From Bacteroidota bacterium (GTDB lineage: Bacteria > Bacteroidota > Rhodothermia > Rhodothermales > Rubricoccaceae): a DNA stretch of 64,000 bases. The position numbers and the translations under genes were made by a program. Location: contig JBCBNX010000015.1 of assembly GCA_039821555.1 (NCBI GenBank), positions 25,060 to 89,059 on the forward strand, in the 5' to 3' direction. The notes beneath the pieces were generated by a model. That model searched no databases, was not told the origin of the DNA, and saw only the letters and a program-made list of their open reading frames with translations. Shown here piece after piece: positions 1 through 10,100 of this stretch (position 1 is the first letter of the stretch; each line of letters opens with the position of its first letter).

Positions 1-795
1 GCGCTCGCCGCCGAGGCGCAGCCCGATCTGGTCGAACGTGCGCGGGTTGTCCGAGAGCAGGAGCGCCGTCTGCCCCGGGATGCCCCAATGCTGTGCGTAG
101 CGCCCGACGTAGAGCCCGGCGCGTTTGCCGCCATAGCCGACGTAGCTGTCCTCGACGCGCGAGACGCGGCGCAGCACCACGTCGAGCCCGTCGGGGTCCT
201 CGTTGAGCACCGAATTGGCCTGCCCGCCCGCCTGTGCGATGAAGTCCCCGTACGCCATCCAGGCATTTAGGTGGAGGCTGTAGTGAAACCGAAACGGACC
301 GGCTTGGACGCCGGGGTCGATGAGGCGTGCGAGGTCTCGCGCTGCGCGTTCGTCGCCCGGCAGCGCGTCTACGTCGAGGGGTTCCCCTTCGGGGAGCGGC
401 GCCGGCTCGGGCAGGGCGCTTACGTCGAGGAAGCGCAGCGGGTCGAGGCGGTCGTTGGTGGTCGAGAGGCCGCCCGCGCCCGCGTGCAGGCCGAGCTGCA
501 CCGCACCAGAGTCGTGGCGTTCGCCGTCGGGCCGCGCGCCGTCGTAGCGGACGCGGAGCAGGTCCACCCAGCCCTGCTCGGTCGGCGACAAGTTCTTGGG
601 ATCGAGCGCGTGGAGCGCGTCGCGCAGGTCAGCCTCGCGGTAGGGAAGCAGGGTCGGGTTTAGCTCCAGCAGGTGGCCGCGCCGCTGCAGGCGCTCGATG
701 TAGTGCGCCGCCCAGTCGTCGGGCGTGACGAGGCGGGCCGGTTGGGCCAGCACGGTGGGGGCGAGCAGCAGGAGCAGGAGGACGGGCAGGCGCAC
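1..795 (-). CDS. Wzi-like capsule assembly / outer-membrane protein, partial
   Basis: The reading frame is open on the minus strand from a GTG at 795 to the window edge, so only about 265 N-terminal residues are visible. They start with a leucine-rich signal peptide (RLPVLLLLLLAPTVLAQ), followed by a region with ERLQRRGHLLELNPTLLPY and, near the edge, GRYAQHWGIPG. These features resemble capsule assembly Wzi family beta-barrels, which sit in the outer membrane and bind capsular polysaccharide; this assignment is from remembered family motifs. An in-frame TAG lies just upstream of the GTG, and the hydrophobic signal begins at once after it, which supports the start. The C-terminal barrel is outside the window, so another porin-like family is possible. 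Confidence 0.55.
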   Translation of the reverse strand, partial: MRLPVLLLLLLAPTVLAQPARLVTPDDWAAHYIERLQRRGHLLELNPTLLPYREADLRDALHALDPKNLSPTEQGWVDLLRVRYDGARPDGERHDSGAVQLGLHAGAGGLSTTNDRLDPLRFLDVSALPEPAPLPEGEPLDVDALPGDERAARDLARLIDPGVQAGPFRFHYSLHLNAWMAYGDFIAQAGGQANSVLNEDPDGLDVVLRRVSRVEDSYVGYGGKRAGLYVGRYAQHWGIPGQTALLLSDNPRTFDQIGLRLGGER

Positions 796-1001
796 GGACC
801 GGAGAGGCTTAGTGAACAGGGCACCCTAAGATGCGAACAGCACCGGCCACTGTGCGAGGCCCTCGTGGTATCGCTTAGGACTCTAGGGCTAGGTAGGCGG
901 AGCGATCAGGGTGTCGGTCATGCGCGTAGGTGTCGGAACGCATGAACAATGCCGCGAGCCTCTGGTAGGCCCTGGGCGCTTCCCTTCATCGCCCCGAATA
1001 G

Positions 1002-3536
1002 ATGGCCTTCCGACTTCGCCTGATCTCGCTTCTCTTCCTGCTCGTCGCGCTGGCGGCACTGCCACAAGCCGTCGCACAGCAGCAGCCGGTGGGGCAGGGG
1101 AGCTACGCCACCACGCAGCCGGGCGGCACGGTGGGGCCACAGAACGCAGCGGGGCGCAACGTCTTCCCGCTCGTCGCCGAGGGCTTCGACCAGCCGGTCC
1201 AGACGAACGACTTCTGGAGCAGCCTGCTCTTCCCGTTCTTCGAGAACCCGTTCTCGGGGCCGCTCCTCGCGCACCCGCTCTCGGCCCGCGCGCTCTCTGA
1301 GGGCCTGCAAATGGGCTACGAGCCCAACGCCGTCCTCGCCGCCACCGACTACTTCTTCCCCTACACTCCGCAACTCATCGTCGGCGTGGAAGGCCTTGCA
1401 GCGAGCGAGACCGCGGTGAAGGGCTACGGCGACTGGACCGTCACCGCACGCTGGGAAGACGGCACGAACACGCTGGAGGCCACGCTCGGGCACGGGCTGC
1501 CGTTCGTCTTCTTCGAGCGCACCGGCGGCGACGCACGCATCGCCTTCGCAGGCACGCCGACCGTCTGGCTGGACGACGGCAACGTGCTCGGCGTCACCGT
1601 GGACGGCCGCCACTACGGCATCTTCGGCCCGACCGGCTCCGACTGGACCGGGACGAGCGTCGTCACGTCGGACCTGAACGGCGCCGACTACTTCTCCGTC
1701 GCCCTGCTGCCCGACACAACGCCGGGCACGTTCGCGCGCTTCCGCGTCCGCGCCTACGCCTTTGTCACCGACACCCGCGTGGAGTGGGTCTACGACGAGG
1801 CCACGGCCCGCCTGCGGACGACCTACACCGCCACCACCGAGCCGAAGGAGAGCAACCCCGGTCTGCGCAACGAGACGCTCACGGCGCTCTACCGTCACCA
1901 GTGGCTCCACACCGAGACGCCGACCACCGGCCTCACCTACGAATCGCCGCGCGGCACGATGCGCCTGCTCGAAGGCAACACCTTCGTCACCGACCTCCCG
2001 TTCGATGGCGTGCTGCCCTCGCTGCCGGACCGCGGGGCCTACGACCGCGCCACGCTGCGCGGCTTCGTCGAGCAGACCGCCCGCGAGACGCTGCCGATCA
2101 TCGACACCTATTTCGGCGGCAAGGCGCTGGGCCGCTTCGCCCGCCTCGTCCACATCGCCGACCAACTCGGCATGGCGACCGAGCGCGACTATTTCCTCGC
2201 CCAGATCAAGACGCGGCTGCAGGACTGGCTCACGGCGGGCGGAGCGCAGCAGTACTTCTACAACGCGACGTGGGACGTGCTCACGGGCTACCCGGCGAGC
2301 TTCGGGTCCGACACGCAGATCAACGACCACCACTTCCACTGGGGCTACTCGATCATGGCCGCCGCGACGGTCGCGCAGTACGACCCCGCGTGGGCGGCTC
2401 AGGAGAACTGGGGCGGAATGGTCAACCTGCTCATCCGCGACGCCGCCAACTGGGACCGCAGCGACACGCAGTTTCCGTTCCTCCGCTCGTTCGACGCCTA
2501 CGCCGGCCACGGCTGGGCGTCCGGCCACGGCGACTTCCCCGACGGCAACAACCAGGAGTCGAGCTCCGAGTCGATGCAGTTCGCCGCGGCGACGGTGCTG
2601 TGGGGCGCGCTCACCGGTCAACAAGATATCCGCGACCTCGGCATCTACCTATTCGCCACCGAAGCGTCGGCCATCGAGGAGTACTGGTTCGACGTCAACG
2701 ACGAGGTCTTCCCCGAAGCCTACTCGCGTGTGGCGCTCGGCATCGTGTGGGGCGGCAAGGGCGCGCACACGACGTTCTTCGGCACCGAGCCCGAGTTCAT
2801 CCACGGCATCAACATCCTGCCGCTCACGGGCGGCTCGCTCTACCTCGGCCGCCACCCGGACTTCGTCACGCGCAACTACGACGCCGTGGTGGCGGCGCGC
2901 GGCGGCCAGCCCGTGATCTGGAAGGACATCCTCTGGGAATACCTCGCCTTCAGCGAGCCCGACCGCGCGCTCGACTTCTACCTCGCCGACCCGACCTACG
3001 AGCCCGAGGGCGGCGAGTCCCGCGCGCACACGCTGCACTGGCTCTACAACCTCGACGCGCTGGGCCTCGTCGACACGACCGTCACCGCCGACGCGCCCAC
3101 CGCCGCCGTCTTCCGCGACGACGAGGGCACGCCCACCTACGTCGCCTTCAACCCTAACGGCAAGCCCACGACCGTCGCCTTCTCCGACGGCTTCACGCTC
3201 GACGTGCCCGCCCGTGAACTCGTCTCCGAGCGCGGTACGGGCGTTGCCACCGAGGAGCCCGCGGGCGTCCCGGCGCAGTTTGCCGTGCGGCCCAATGCGC
3301 CCAATCCGTTCTCGTCGCGCACGACGATCCGCTACACGCTTCCCACGCCGAGCACTGTGACGCTGCGGGTCTACGATCTCCTCGGTCGCATTGTCTACGA
3401 GACGACACGGGCGGGCACCCCGGCAGGAACGCACGCCATCGAGGTCGACGCGCGGGGATGGCCGAGCGGAGTCTACATCGCACAGGTCGAGACAGAGCGC
3501 GCACAGCAGACGATCCAGATGACGCTCGTGCGGTGA
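1002..3536 (+). CDS. GH81 endo-beta-1,3-glucanase with T9SS sorting domain
   Basis: 844 residues. A signal peptide (about residues 1-25, ending AVAQ) is followed by the GH81 N-terminal beta-sandwich and the alpha/alpha barrel. HHFHWGY (about residue 442) and DGNNQESSSES (about 513-522) match the GH81 catalytic region, whose conserved acids cleave internal beta-1,3-glucosidic bonds of laminarin-like glucans. The last 75 residues hold a type IX sorting domain (PNAPNPF, YDLLGR, SGVYIAQV), so the enzyme is expected to be exported and anchored at the cell surface. It stands alone on its strand between a divergent Wzi-like gene and a convergent acetyltransferase. It probably supplies oligosaccharides to the transporter/phosphorylase operon at 37-43.6 kb; that link is inference. 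Confidence 0.9.
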   Translation: MAFRLRLISLLFLLVALAALPQAVAQQQPVGQGSYATTQPGGTVGPQNAAGRNVFPLVAEGFDQPVQTNDFWSSLLFPFFENPFSGPLLAHPLSARALSEGLQMGYEPNAVLAATDYFFPYTPQLIVGVEGLAASETAVKGYGDWTVTARWEDGTNTLEATLGHGLPFVFFERTGGDARIAFAGTPTVWLDDGNVLGVTVDGRHYGIFGPTGSDWTGTSVVTSDLNGADYFSVALLPDTTPGTFARFRVRAYAFVTDTRVEWVYDEATARLRTTYTATTEPKESNPGLRNETLTALYRHQWLHTETPTTGLTYESPRGTMRLLEGNTFVTDLPFDGVLPSLPDRGAYDRATLRGFVEQTARETLPIIDTYFGGKALGRFARLVHIADQLGMATERDYFLAQIKTRLQDWLTAGGAQQYFYNATWDVLTGYPASFGSDTQINDHHFHWGYSIMAAATVAQYDPAWAAQENWGGMVNLLIRDAANWDRSDTQFPFLRSFDAYAGHGWASGHGDFPDGNNQESSSESMQFAAATVLWGALTGQQDIRDLGIYLFATEASAIEEYWFDVNDEVFPEAYSRVALGIVWGGKGAHTTFFGTEPEFIHGINILPLTGGSLYLGRHPDFVTRNYDAVVAARGGQPVIWKDILWEYLAFSEPDRALDFYLADPTYEPEGGESRAHTLHWLYNLDALGLVDTTVTADAPTAAVFRDDEGTPTYVAFNPNGKPTTVAFSDGFTLDVPARELVSERGTGVATEEPAGVPAQFAVRPNAPNPFSSRTTIRYTLPTPSTVTLRVYDLLGRIVYETTRAGTPAGTHAIEVDARGWPSGVYIAQVETERAQQTIQMTLVR

Positions 3537-3543
3537 ACAAGGC

Positions 3544-4008
3544 TCACGTCCACGGATCGGGCTTGAGCACGGCCATGAAGCGCTCGGGGAAGGGCACGCG
3601 CTCGAAGCCGACTTGCTCGTAGAACGCATGCGCGTCCTGCGTGGTGAGGAGCCAGCGGCTCACGTGCTGGAGGCCGGGGTGGTCGAGGATGCAGCGCATG
3701 AGCCACTGCCCGAGGCCGCGCCCGCGGTAGGCGGTGAGGACGTACACGTCGGCGAGGTAGGCGAACGTCGCGGTGTCGGTCACGCAGCGCGCGCCGCCGA
3801 TCTGAACGCCGCCGCCGTTCTCGTCGAACAGGCCGAAGCAGAGCGAGCCGTCGGCAGCGCGCTGCACGATGTCGAGCGGGACGCCGGGCTTCCAGTAGGA
3901 CTCCGCCGCCAGAAACGCCTGCATCGCGGCCACGTCGAAGCGCGCGCGGTCGGTGGTGACGGTGAAGCCGTCGCGGTGCCACGTGGCGGGGGGCAGGGCG
4001 TCAGGCAT
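3544..4008 (-). CDS. GNAT family N-acetyltransferase
   Basis: 154 residues with the single GNAT fold. The acetyl-CoA binding motif is visible as YRGRGLGQWLM near residue 95, followed by the C-terminal strand AHAFYEQVGFERV typical of the family. It would transfer an acetyl group from acetyl-CoA to an amine; the substrate cannot be read from the sequence. The gene starts 11 bp downstream of prmC on the same strand, so the two are likely cotranscribed. That makes a protein or peptide substrate tempting but unproven. It converges with the GH81 gene with only 7 bp between stop codons. Confidence 0.8.
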   Translation of the reverse strand: MPDALPPATWHRDGFTVTTDRARFDVAAMQAFLAAESYWKPGVPLDIVQRAADGSLCFGLFDENGGGVQIGGARCVTDTATFAYLADVYVLTAYRGRGLGQWLMRCILDHPGLQHVSRWLLTTQDAHAFYEQVGFERVPFPERFMAVLKPDPWT

Positions 4009-4019
4009 GAGGAACGTGG

Positions 4020-4901
4020 CTACTCGGGGCGCGGATGCGCAGGCTGCTGGGCGAGCACGATGCGGTCGCGCCTGGCGAGGTCCTGGCGTAGCGCGGCGTG
4101 TCCGAAGCCTTCTTCGCTGGCGTAGAGGTCGCGCACAGCCCGGCCGTAGTCGGCGTGCGTCTCCACGACGAGCCAGCCGCCGGGCTTGAGCAACTCGGCC
4201 CCGACCACGGCGAGCGCGCGGTAGAAGCGTAGCGGATCGCCGCCGGTGACGAGCGCGCCTTCCGGCTCAAAGTCGCGCACCTCCGGCTGGAGCGTGTCGA
4301 GTTCTTCGTCAGGGACGTAGGGCGGGTTTGAGAGCACGAGGTCGAAGCGGTTCTCGACGCGCTCGGTGAAGCGCGGGTCGAAGAGGTCGGCGTGCACGAA
4401 CGCCACGTCGAGGTCGAGCCGCTGCGCGTTGCGCATCGCCACGTCGAGCGCCTCGGCGGACACGTCGACGGCGAACACCTCGGCGTCGGGCCGCTCGTGC
4501 TTCACCGCCAGCGCGATGGCCCCGCTGCCCGTCCCGATGTCGAGCACCCACGGCGCGTCGGCGTCGGCGATGGTTGCCAGCGCGGCCTCCACGACCTCCT
4601 CGGTCTCCGGGCGCGGGATGAGCACGGCGGGCTCGACGCGCAGCGCGAGGCCGTAGAAGTGCGCCTCGCCGGTGACGTACTGCAGCGGCTCGCGGGCCAG
4701 CCGCCGGGCCACGAGCGCCTCGTACTGCGCCGCCTCGTCGGCCGAGAGCAGCGCCTCGGGGTAGGCCAGCAGGTGCGCTCGTCCCACGCCGATGACGTGC
4801 GAGAGCAACCATTCGGCATTGCGTTCGGGTGCCTCGACGCTCGCCAGGCGCAGGCGGGTGATGGCGTCATTGAGCAGGGCGCGGCGCGAGAGGTCGGGCA
4901 T
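4020..4901 (-). CDS. prmC: Peptide chain release factor N5-glutamine methyltransferase PrmC
   Basis: 293 residues. PrmC methylates the glutamine of the GGQ motif in release factors RF1/RF2 using S-adenosylmethionine. The N-terminal helical domain contains EPLQYVTGEAHFYG and VLIPRPETEE. The Rossmann methyltransferase domain has LDIGTGSGAIAL and the substrate-binding NPPY (about residue 190, followed by VPDEE). All are diagnostic of PrmC/HemK. I chose the ATG at 4901 (MPDLSRRALL); an ATG at 4928 adds nine residues and is also possible. The frame stays open a further 500 bp upstream through the TCGACCC repeat and the SDR gene, but that extension codes for repeat-derived RGSRVEG and is not credible. 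Confidence 0.93.
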   Translation of the reverse strand: MPDLSRRALLNDAITRLRLASVEAPERNAEWLLSHVIGVGRAHLLAYPEALLSADEAAQYEALVARRLAREPLQYVTGEAHFYGLALRVEPAVLIPRPETEEVVEAALATIADADAPWVLDIGTGSGAIALAVKHERPDAEVFAVDVSAEALDVAMRNAQRLDLDVAFVHADLFDPRFTERVENRFDLVLSNPPYVPDEELDTLQPEVRDFEPEGALVTGGDPLRFYRALAVVGAELLKPGGWLVVETHADYGRAVRDLYASEEGFGHAALRQDLARRDRIVLAQQPAHPRPE

Positions 4902-5074
4902 CGGGGCGGCGGCGGTGGGGAAGAGCATGCAGTCTAGCAGTGCCGCCCGGTGACGAGCAAGCGATGGGACGAGGGTAAACGCCCGCAGACGCCGCACGCG
5001 CTCCGTGTGGCATCCAAAGAATGAACGAGATCGGAGCGGTACCGTTGACGCCTGGCGCGCCCTCGCTGCACCTT

Positions 5075-5130
5075 TCGACCCTCGACCCTCGACCCTCGAC
5101 CCTCGACCCTCGACCCTCGACCCTCGACCC
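5075..5130 (+). repeat. Heptanucleotide tandem repeat (TCGACCC) x 8
   Basis: Eight perfect copies of TCGACCC run from 5075 to 5130, ending 8 bp before the ATG of the SDR gene at 5139. The same motif reappears as about two units in the first codons of aroB (around 6004-6017). Seven-base units can gain or lose copies by slippage; here the tract is in the 5' leader, so copy number would change leader length and not reading frame. Confidence 0.95.
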
Positions 5131-5138
5131 ACCCCGCC

Positions 5139-5930
5139 ATGAATTCGTACTACGGCCAGACCGTCCTCGTCACCGGCGCATCGAGCGGGATCGGAGAGGC
5201 GATGGCCCGCCAACTCGCCTTCCAGCAAGCTCGGCTGCTGCTCACCGCGCGCAGTGAGGACAAGCTCAATGCGCTCGCCGACGAGTTCCGCCGCGCCGGG
5301 GCCGAGGTCGACGTCCTCGCTCACGACCTTGGCGAGGCGGGGGCCACCCAGACGCTCTACGACCGGATCACCGAAGCGGGGCACGAGGTCGACGTGCTCA
5401 TCAACAACGCGGGGTTCGGCTACGTCGGTGCCTTCGCCCAGCAAGACGCGGCCAGCGTGGAGGGCATGGCGACGCTCAACATGACCAACCTCACGGTCTT
5501 GACGCGGCTCTTTCTCCCGGCGATGCTCGCGCGCGGACGCGGCGGCGTGCTCAACGTCGCCTCGACGGCCTCCTACCAGCCGATCCCGCTCATGAGCGTC
5601 TACGCGGCGACGAAGGCCTACGTGCGCAGCTTCTCAGAGGCACTCGCTGCCGAGGTGGGCGGCACAGGCGTCGCCGTGACCTGCCTCTGCCCCGGCCCCA
5701 CAGCCACGGCCTTCGCCGACGAGGCGGGCATGAACGAGAAGTTCTTCCGCGTCGCCGAGACGCCTGAGAAGGTCGCCGCCGTCGGCCTCGACGCGCTGCT
5801 GCGGGGCAAGCGCACCATCGTGAGCGGGCTGCCCAACAAGGTCGGCGCCGTGGCCTCGCGCTTCATCCCCACCGGCCCGGCGCTCGCCGTCACCCGCCGC
5901 ATCATCGAGACGCAGGCTATGGACCATTGA
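5139..5930 (+). CDS. SDR family NAD(P)-dependent oxidoreductase
   Basis: 263 residues, the usual length for a classical short-chain dehydrogenase. The cofactor motif TGASSGIG is at residues 12-19, the NNAG motif near 88, the catalytic serine in NVASTASYQ, and the catalytic YAATK pair near 150. The N-terminal 200 residues resemble the DltE/YqjQ-like group of SDRs (LLLTARSEDKL, GFGYVGAF). The substrate is unknown. The gene is divergent from prmC and its leader is occupied almost entirely by the eight-copy TCGACCC repeat. No Shine-Dalgarno sequence is visible. aroB follows 54 bp downstream on the same strand. Confidence 0.88.
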   Translation: MNSYYGQTVLVTGASSGIGEAMARQLAFQQARLLLTARSEDKLNALADEFRRAGAEVDVLAHDLGEAGATQTLYDRITEAGHEVDVLINNAGFGYVGAFAQQDAASVEGMATLNMTNLTVLTRLFLPAMLARGRGGVLNVASTASYQPIPLMSVYAATKAYVRSFSEALAAEVGGTGVAVTCLCPGPTATAFADEAGMNEKFFRVAETPEKVAAVGLDALLRGKRTIVSGLPNKVGAVASRFIPTGPALAVTRRIIETQAMDH

Positions 5931-5984
5931 TGATGTATGATTGAGGATGGGGAGTAGACGATAGGCAATGGGCTAATTCAGGGC

Positions 5985-7112
5985 TTGCACGACCACATGG
6001 AACATCAAACATCGACCCTCGACCATTCGCCGGTGCTGGTGGCGCTGCCCGAGGACCGCGGCTACCCGATCTATTTCGGTGACCTCGGCGACCTCCCGAT
6101 GCGGATGCGGGTGCGCGGGCTGACGCCGGGCGCGTGCTTCGTGGTGACCGACGAGCATGTCGCATCGCATTACCTCGGGCCGCTCCTGCACACACTCCGG
6201 CAGCGCCACTGGCGGCCCGAAGCGCTCGTGCTCCCGGCGGGCGAAGGCACCAAGTCGATGGTGCACCTCGCGCGCATCCAGACGTGGGCGCTGGAGAACG
6301 GCATCGACCGGCGGCGGCCGATGATTGCGCTGGGCGGCGGCGTCGTGGGCGACCTCACGGGCTTCGCCGCCGCGACGACGCTGCGCGGCGTGCCGCTCGT
6401 CCAGGTGCCGACCTCACTCGTGGCGCAGGTCGACTCGGCCATCGGCGGCAAGACGGGCATCAACCACCGGATGGGCAAGAACCTCATCGGCGCGTTCTAC
6501 CAGCCGCGCTTCGTGCAGGTCGACCAGGCCGTCCTCGCCACGCTCCCCGAGCGCGAGTGGACGAGCGGGCTCGCCGAGGTGGTGAAGTATGCCTACATCG
6601 CCGACGCCGCGTTCTTCGAGTTCCTCGACGCACACTGGGACGCGCTCCTCGCGCGCGAGCGGGACGCCGTCGCGCACGTGCTCCGCCGCTCCGCCGAGGT
6701 CAAGGCCGATGTTGTCAGCCGCGACGAGCGCGAGGGCGGACGCCGGGCGCTGCTCAACTTCGGGCACACGTTCGCGCACGCCATCGAGAAGGCGGCAGGC
6801 TACGGGACGTTCACCCACGGCGAGGCCGTCGCGGTTGGGATGCGCGCCGCGCTGCACCTGTCCCACACGCTGCGGCAGGCCTTCCCGCTGGAGCGCGCCG
6901 ACGCGCTGGCCGCCCGGCTCCCCGTTCCCGGCTCGCTCGACGCCTTCACCAACGCCGACCTGATCGCGGCGATGCAGTCCGACAAGAAGCGCCAGGCCGG
7001 GCGGCTCCGCTTCATCGTCCTCGACGAGATCGGCGCGGCGCGCGTCACCGACAACGTCGCCCTGGAAGCCGTCGAGGCGGCCTGGGACTACGCGCGCCAG
7101 GTCAGCCGGTAG
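5985..7112 (+). CDS. aroB: 3-dehydroquinate synthase
   Basis: 375 residues. The enzyme converts DAHP to 3-dehydroquinate, the second step of the shikimate pathway, using NAD and a divalent metal. Family signatures are clear: PAGEGTKSM, ALGGGVVGDLTGFAAATTLRG, PTSLVAQVDSAIGGKTGIN, KNLIGAFYQP, EVVKYAYI, LNFGHTFAHAIE (metal-binding His) and HGEAVAVGM. An ATG at 5997 is an alternative start; the first residues are not conserved and include codons made from the TCGACC motif also found upstream of the SDR. Chorismate synthase (aroC) lies 8.4 kb downstream on the same strand, separated by the giant gene on the opposite strand. Confidence 0.95.
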   Translation: MHDHMEHQTSTLDHSPVLVALPEDRGYPIYFGDLGDLPMRMRVRGLTPGACFVVTDEHVASHYLGPLLHTLRQRHWRPEALVLPAGEGTKSMVHLARIQTWALENGIDRRRPMIALGGGVVGDLTGFAAATTLRGVPLVQVPTSLVAQVDSAIGGKTGINHRMGKNLIGAFYQPRFVQVDQAVLATLPEREWTSGLAEVVKYAYIADAAFFEFLDAHWDALLARERDAVAHVLRRSAEVKADVVSRDEREGGRRALLNFGHTFAHAIEKAAGYGTFTHGEAVAVGMRAALHLSHTLRQAFPLERADALAARLPVPGSLDAFTNADLIAAMQSDKKRQAGRLRFIVLDEIGAARVTDNVALEAVEAAWDYARQVSR

Positions 7113-7131
7113 GCGCGTTGCCTACCGGCTG
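7103..7131. terminator. 12-bp perfect hairpin between convergent aroB and giant gene
   Basis: CAGCCGGTAGGC (7103-7114) is perfectly complementary to GCCTACCGGCTG (7120-7131) with a 5-base loop. The left arm contains the aroB stop codon. Neither side has a good T-tract, so a bidirectional transcription stop between two converging genes is likely but not certain. Confidence 0.6.
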
Positions 7132-7139
7132 GATGTTGG

Positions 7140-10100
7140 TCAGCGGACGTGGGTGATGCGGCCTGTCTCGCGGAGGCGTTCGGACTCGGTCTCGAAGCGC
7201 ACCTCGTAGAGGTAGAGGCCGCTCGCGAGGCGGTCGAACTGGAGTTTGTGGTGGTGCACGCCGGGCGTCTGCTGCGGTTGCGCCCAGACCTGCACCCGGC
7301 GCCCCAGCAGGTCATAGATCACGATCTCGATGTCGCCCACTTCGGGGGTCGCGTACTGGATCGTGGCGTTCGAGCGGAACGGGTTCGGGTAGGCGCCCTG
7401 CACCTCGAAGACGCTCGGGAGCGCGGCCTCGCCGTCGTCCTCGTTGGCCACGACCACGCCGCCGTCGGGCTCCGACTTCATCGGCTCGGTGTTGCCCGCG
7501 AGGTCCGTGGCGAGCGTAAAGAACTCGTACGCTGTCCCGAAGGTGCCTTCGAAGACGTAGGTCGAGTCCGTGGTGCCCGTGATGATGGGCGCGAACTCAG
7601 TCGTCGTGGCGAAGGGCGGCGGTGCGGCGCTGCTGCCCGAGCGTGCGGCCCCAGCGTCGACGCGGCGGCCGTAGAGCGCGAAGCCTGCCAGGCCCGCCCC
7701 AGTGTCCGAGCCCGTCCACGCGAGCTGCACGCTCGTCGAGTCGAGGACGACAGTGGAACCGGTGCGGAGGCGGCTCACCGGGGCCGAGGCGTCGAGCGTA
7801 TTGAAGATCGGCGGCGTCTCGATGGGCGCGTTGTTGTCGAAGATGATGCTGGCCTGCGCGTTGATGCGGGCGGCGTCGGGGGCGTCCTCGCGTGGCGTGA
7901 TGCGGTAGGCGAAGAAGCCGTCGCCCTCCGGCGGCACGTCGTTCGGTGGGAGCAGCCCCGAGAGCGGGTCGCGGGTCACGTCGCCCGTCTGCGGGTCGAT
8001 GGCGCGCAGCGCGAGCGTGATCTCGCGGGTCTGCGCGTCGAGCGTGGTGGAGACGTCCACGAACACCCCGAGCGAGTCGCGAAGGTCGAGGCGGTCGGCG
8101 TAGAACGCGCGGCCCTCGCCAGGCAGGTCGAACGCATACGGCCCGAAGCCGAAGCGCTCCACGCGGAAGGTCCGCAGGTCGAGGTCCTCGTCGAGGGTCT
8201 GCGTGATGACGACCTCCTTGGCGGGCGCGTTCGCCGTCTCCGGGTTGTTCTCGAAGCGGATGCGGTAGGCCATCGGCTCGTCACGCGGCACCCACCTCGC
8301 ATCGCCGTAGCCGTCGGGCCCGAGGATGTCGTTGGGGTCGTCCGAGCCGAAGAAGGGCCTACAGAGCAGCGTGGACGTGCACGGTCGGCCGGTTGAGTTG
8401 CGGTAGAGCGTGACGCCCAGCATGATCACGCCGAGGACGAGGGCCGCGGCCACGATCCCTGGTGCGCAGAGGAGGCCCAGCAGGACGCAGCCCGACCCGA
8501 AGACGCCGGCCAGCGTCGCGAAGCCATAGGCCGTCGCGACAAACCGACCGATGGCTTCGAGCGTGCAGGTCAGCGTCCGGCACCCTTCGCGGCTGAAGGC
8601 CTGGCTCGCCGCGTTCGGGAACACGAGGAGGTTGGCCGCCTGCGAACCGCCGCCCGAAACGGGCGGGGCGTCTACGTCGCGCGGCATGTAGAGCAGCGGC
8701 AGCGAAATGCCCGTCAGCGGCCCATCGCCAAAAAGACCCACGGACTCGAAGTAGGCGACGAAGTCCGCTTCCGAGAGCCCGGCGTCCAGTTCAGCCGTGA
8801 GCACGTCCACCCAGGCTTGCGCCTCGGGCGGCAGCGTCGAGCGGTCGACCTCGGCCATCGTCTGCGCAAGCTCCTGGGCCGCCAGGGCCGCGACTTCGGC
8901 GAACTCGTCCTGCGAGAACCCGAGCGCGTCCACGTAGACGGGGAACGGCTCGCCCGGCGTGCCGAGCACCGACGGCACGACGATGCGCGCGGTCCGCGTC
9001 TCTCCGACGCGCACGTTCTTGGCAAACACCGTGAGGACGCCCCACTCGCCTAGGTCCGCCGCCTCGTCCCCGCCGATGCGCATCTGGATGCCTGCGTTGG
9101 GCAGGACGAGGTCCGGACTGTTGGCGACGGCATCAGCCGGGAGCATGGCTCCCACGAAGTCCTCGGTCTCCAACGCATACATCTGGTCGAAGGGGAGGGC
9201 GACGGCCAAGACCACGAGGTCCTGGTCGGTGTTGCCGTCGTTGCGAAGCACGACCTCGTAGGCCGTCGCGTCGTTGATAAGCACGCCCGTGGGAGCGACA
9301 ACGCCCGTGCGGATGCCAGCCACGCTCGGTACCTGCACCTCGAAGCCGTCGTCCAGGCGGGCGGTGCTGCCACCCTGCGCGGCGACAAGGTCATACTGCC
9401 CGAGGGGCTGCCCACGCAGGTCGAAGCGCACCTCGGCCTCCATCGAACTGAGCAGGCGCACGAGCGCGCCGTCGATGCGGGTGCCGCCTCGTTCCAGGCG
9501 GAACGCGGTGCCCTCGGTGAGCTGCGCGCCGCGGATCGTGGCGACGACCCGGCCCTGGTTGCCGCCGGCCTCCGGCGTGGTGCTGAAGAGGCTAAAGGTG
9601 AATGCCTCGGCAGTCAACGACACGTCCGCGCGGTCGTTGCTGAACGCGAGGAGGTAGGGGTTGCGAACGAGCACGTAGTAGGTTCCAGCTTGCGAGGTCG
9701 GCACGAGCACCTCGGGCGCGCCGAGTGCGCTCTCGGCAAAGAACGCCTCGTCGAAGTCGCCGGGCGAGGGCACGCGGTCGTAGGCGACGAACACCTCGAA
9801 CTCCTCGTCGCGGAAGGTCGTCGGGTTGTCGAGCGTGAAGCGGAGGTCGCGCCCGGCGGGCACGTCGAGCTTGAAGTAGCGGCTCTGGCCGGGGAGCAGC
9901 GTCAGCGGCTGGGCCTGCCCGAGCGTGAGCGACGGGAGGTCGACGCCAACGGCGCTGCTGGACGCCGTGCGGTTGTTGTCGTTGTCGGTCTCGCGGACGC
10001 CGCCGCGCACGTCGGTCCAGACGATCGCGCGGTACTGCCCCGGCACGAGGTTTGGCACGGTGCCGTCGGCGTCGACGTTCTCGGGCGGCTGGTTCGGCGA

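Noticed and set aside
918..2624. 568-codon open frame opposite the GH81 gene
   Set aside because: High GC leaves the antisense frame of a real gene open. Its translation is Arg/Val/Glu-rich with no family motif, and the GH81 match on the other strand is certain.
5075..5130. CRISPR or origin-type iterons
   Set aside because: Seven-base units without spacers and no Rep or DnaA boxes nearby; a simple sequence repeat is the better description.
4902..5444. N-terminal extension of the prmC frame
   Set aside because: The extension runs through the TCGACCC repeat and antisense to the SDR gene, giving repeated RGSRVEG. Family similarity starts at 4901.
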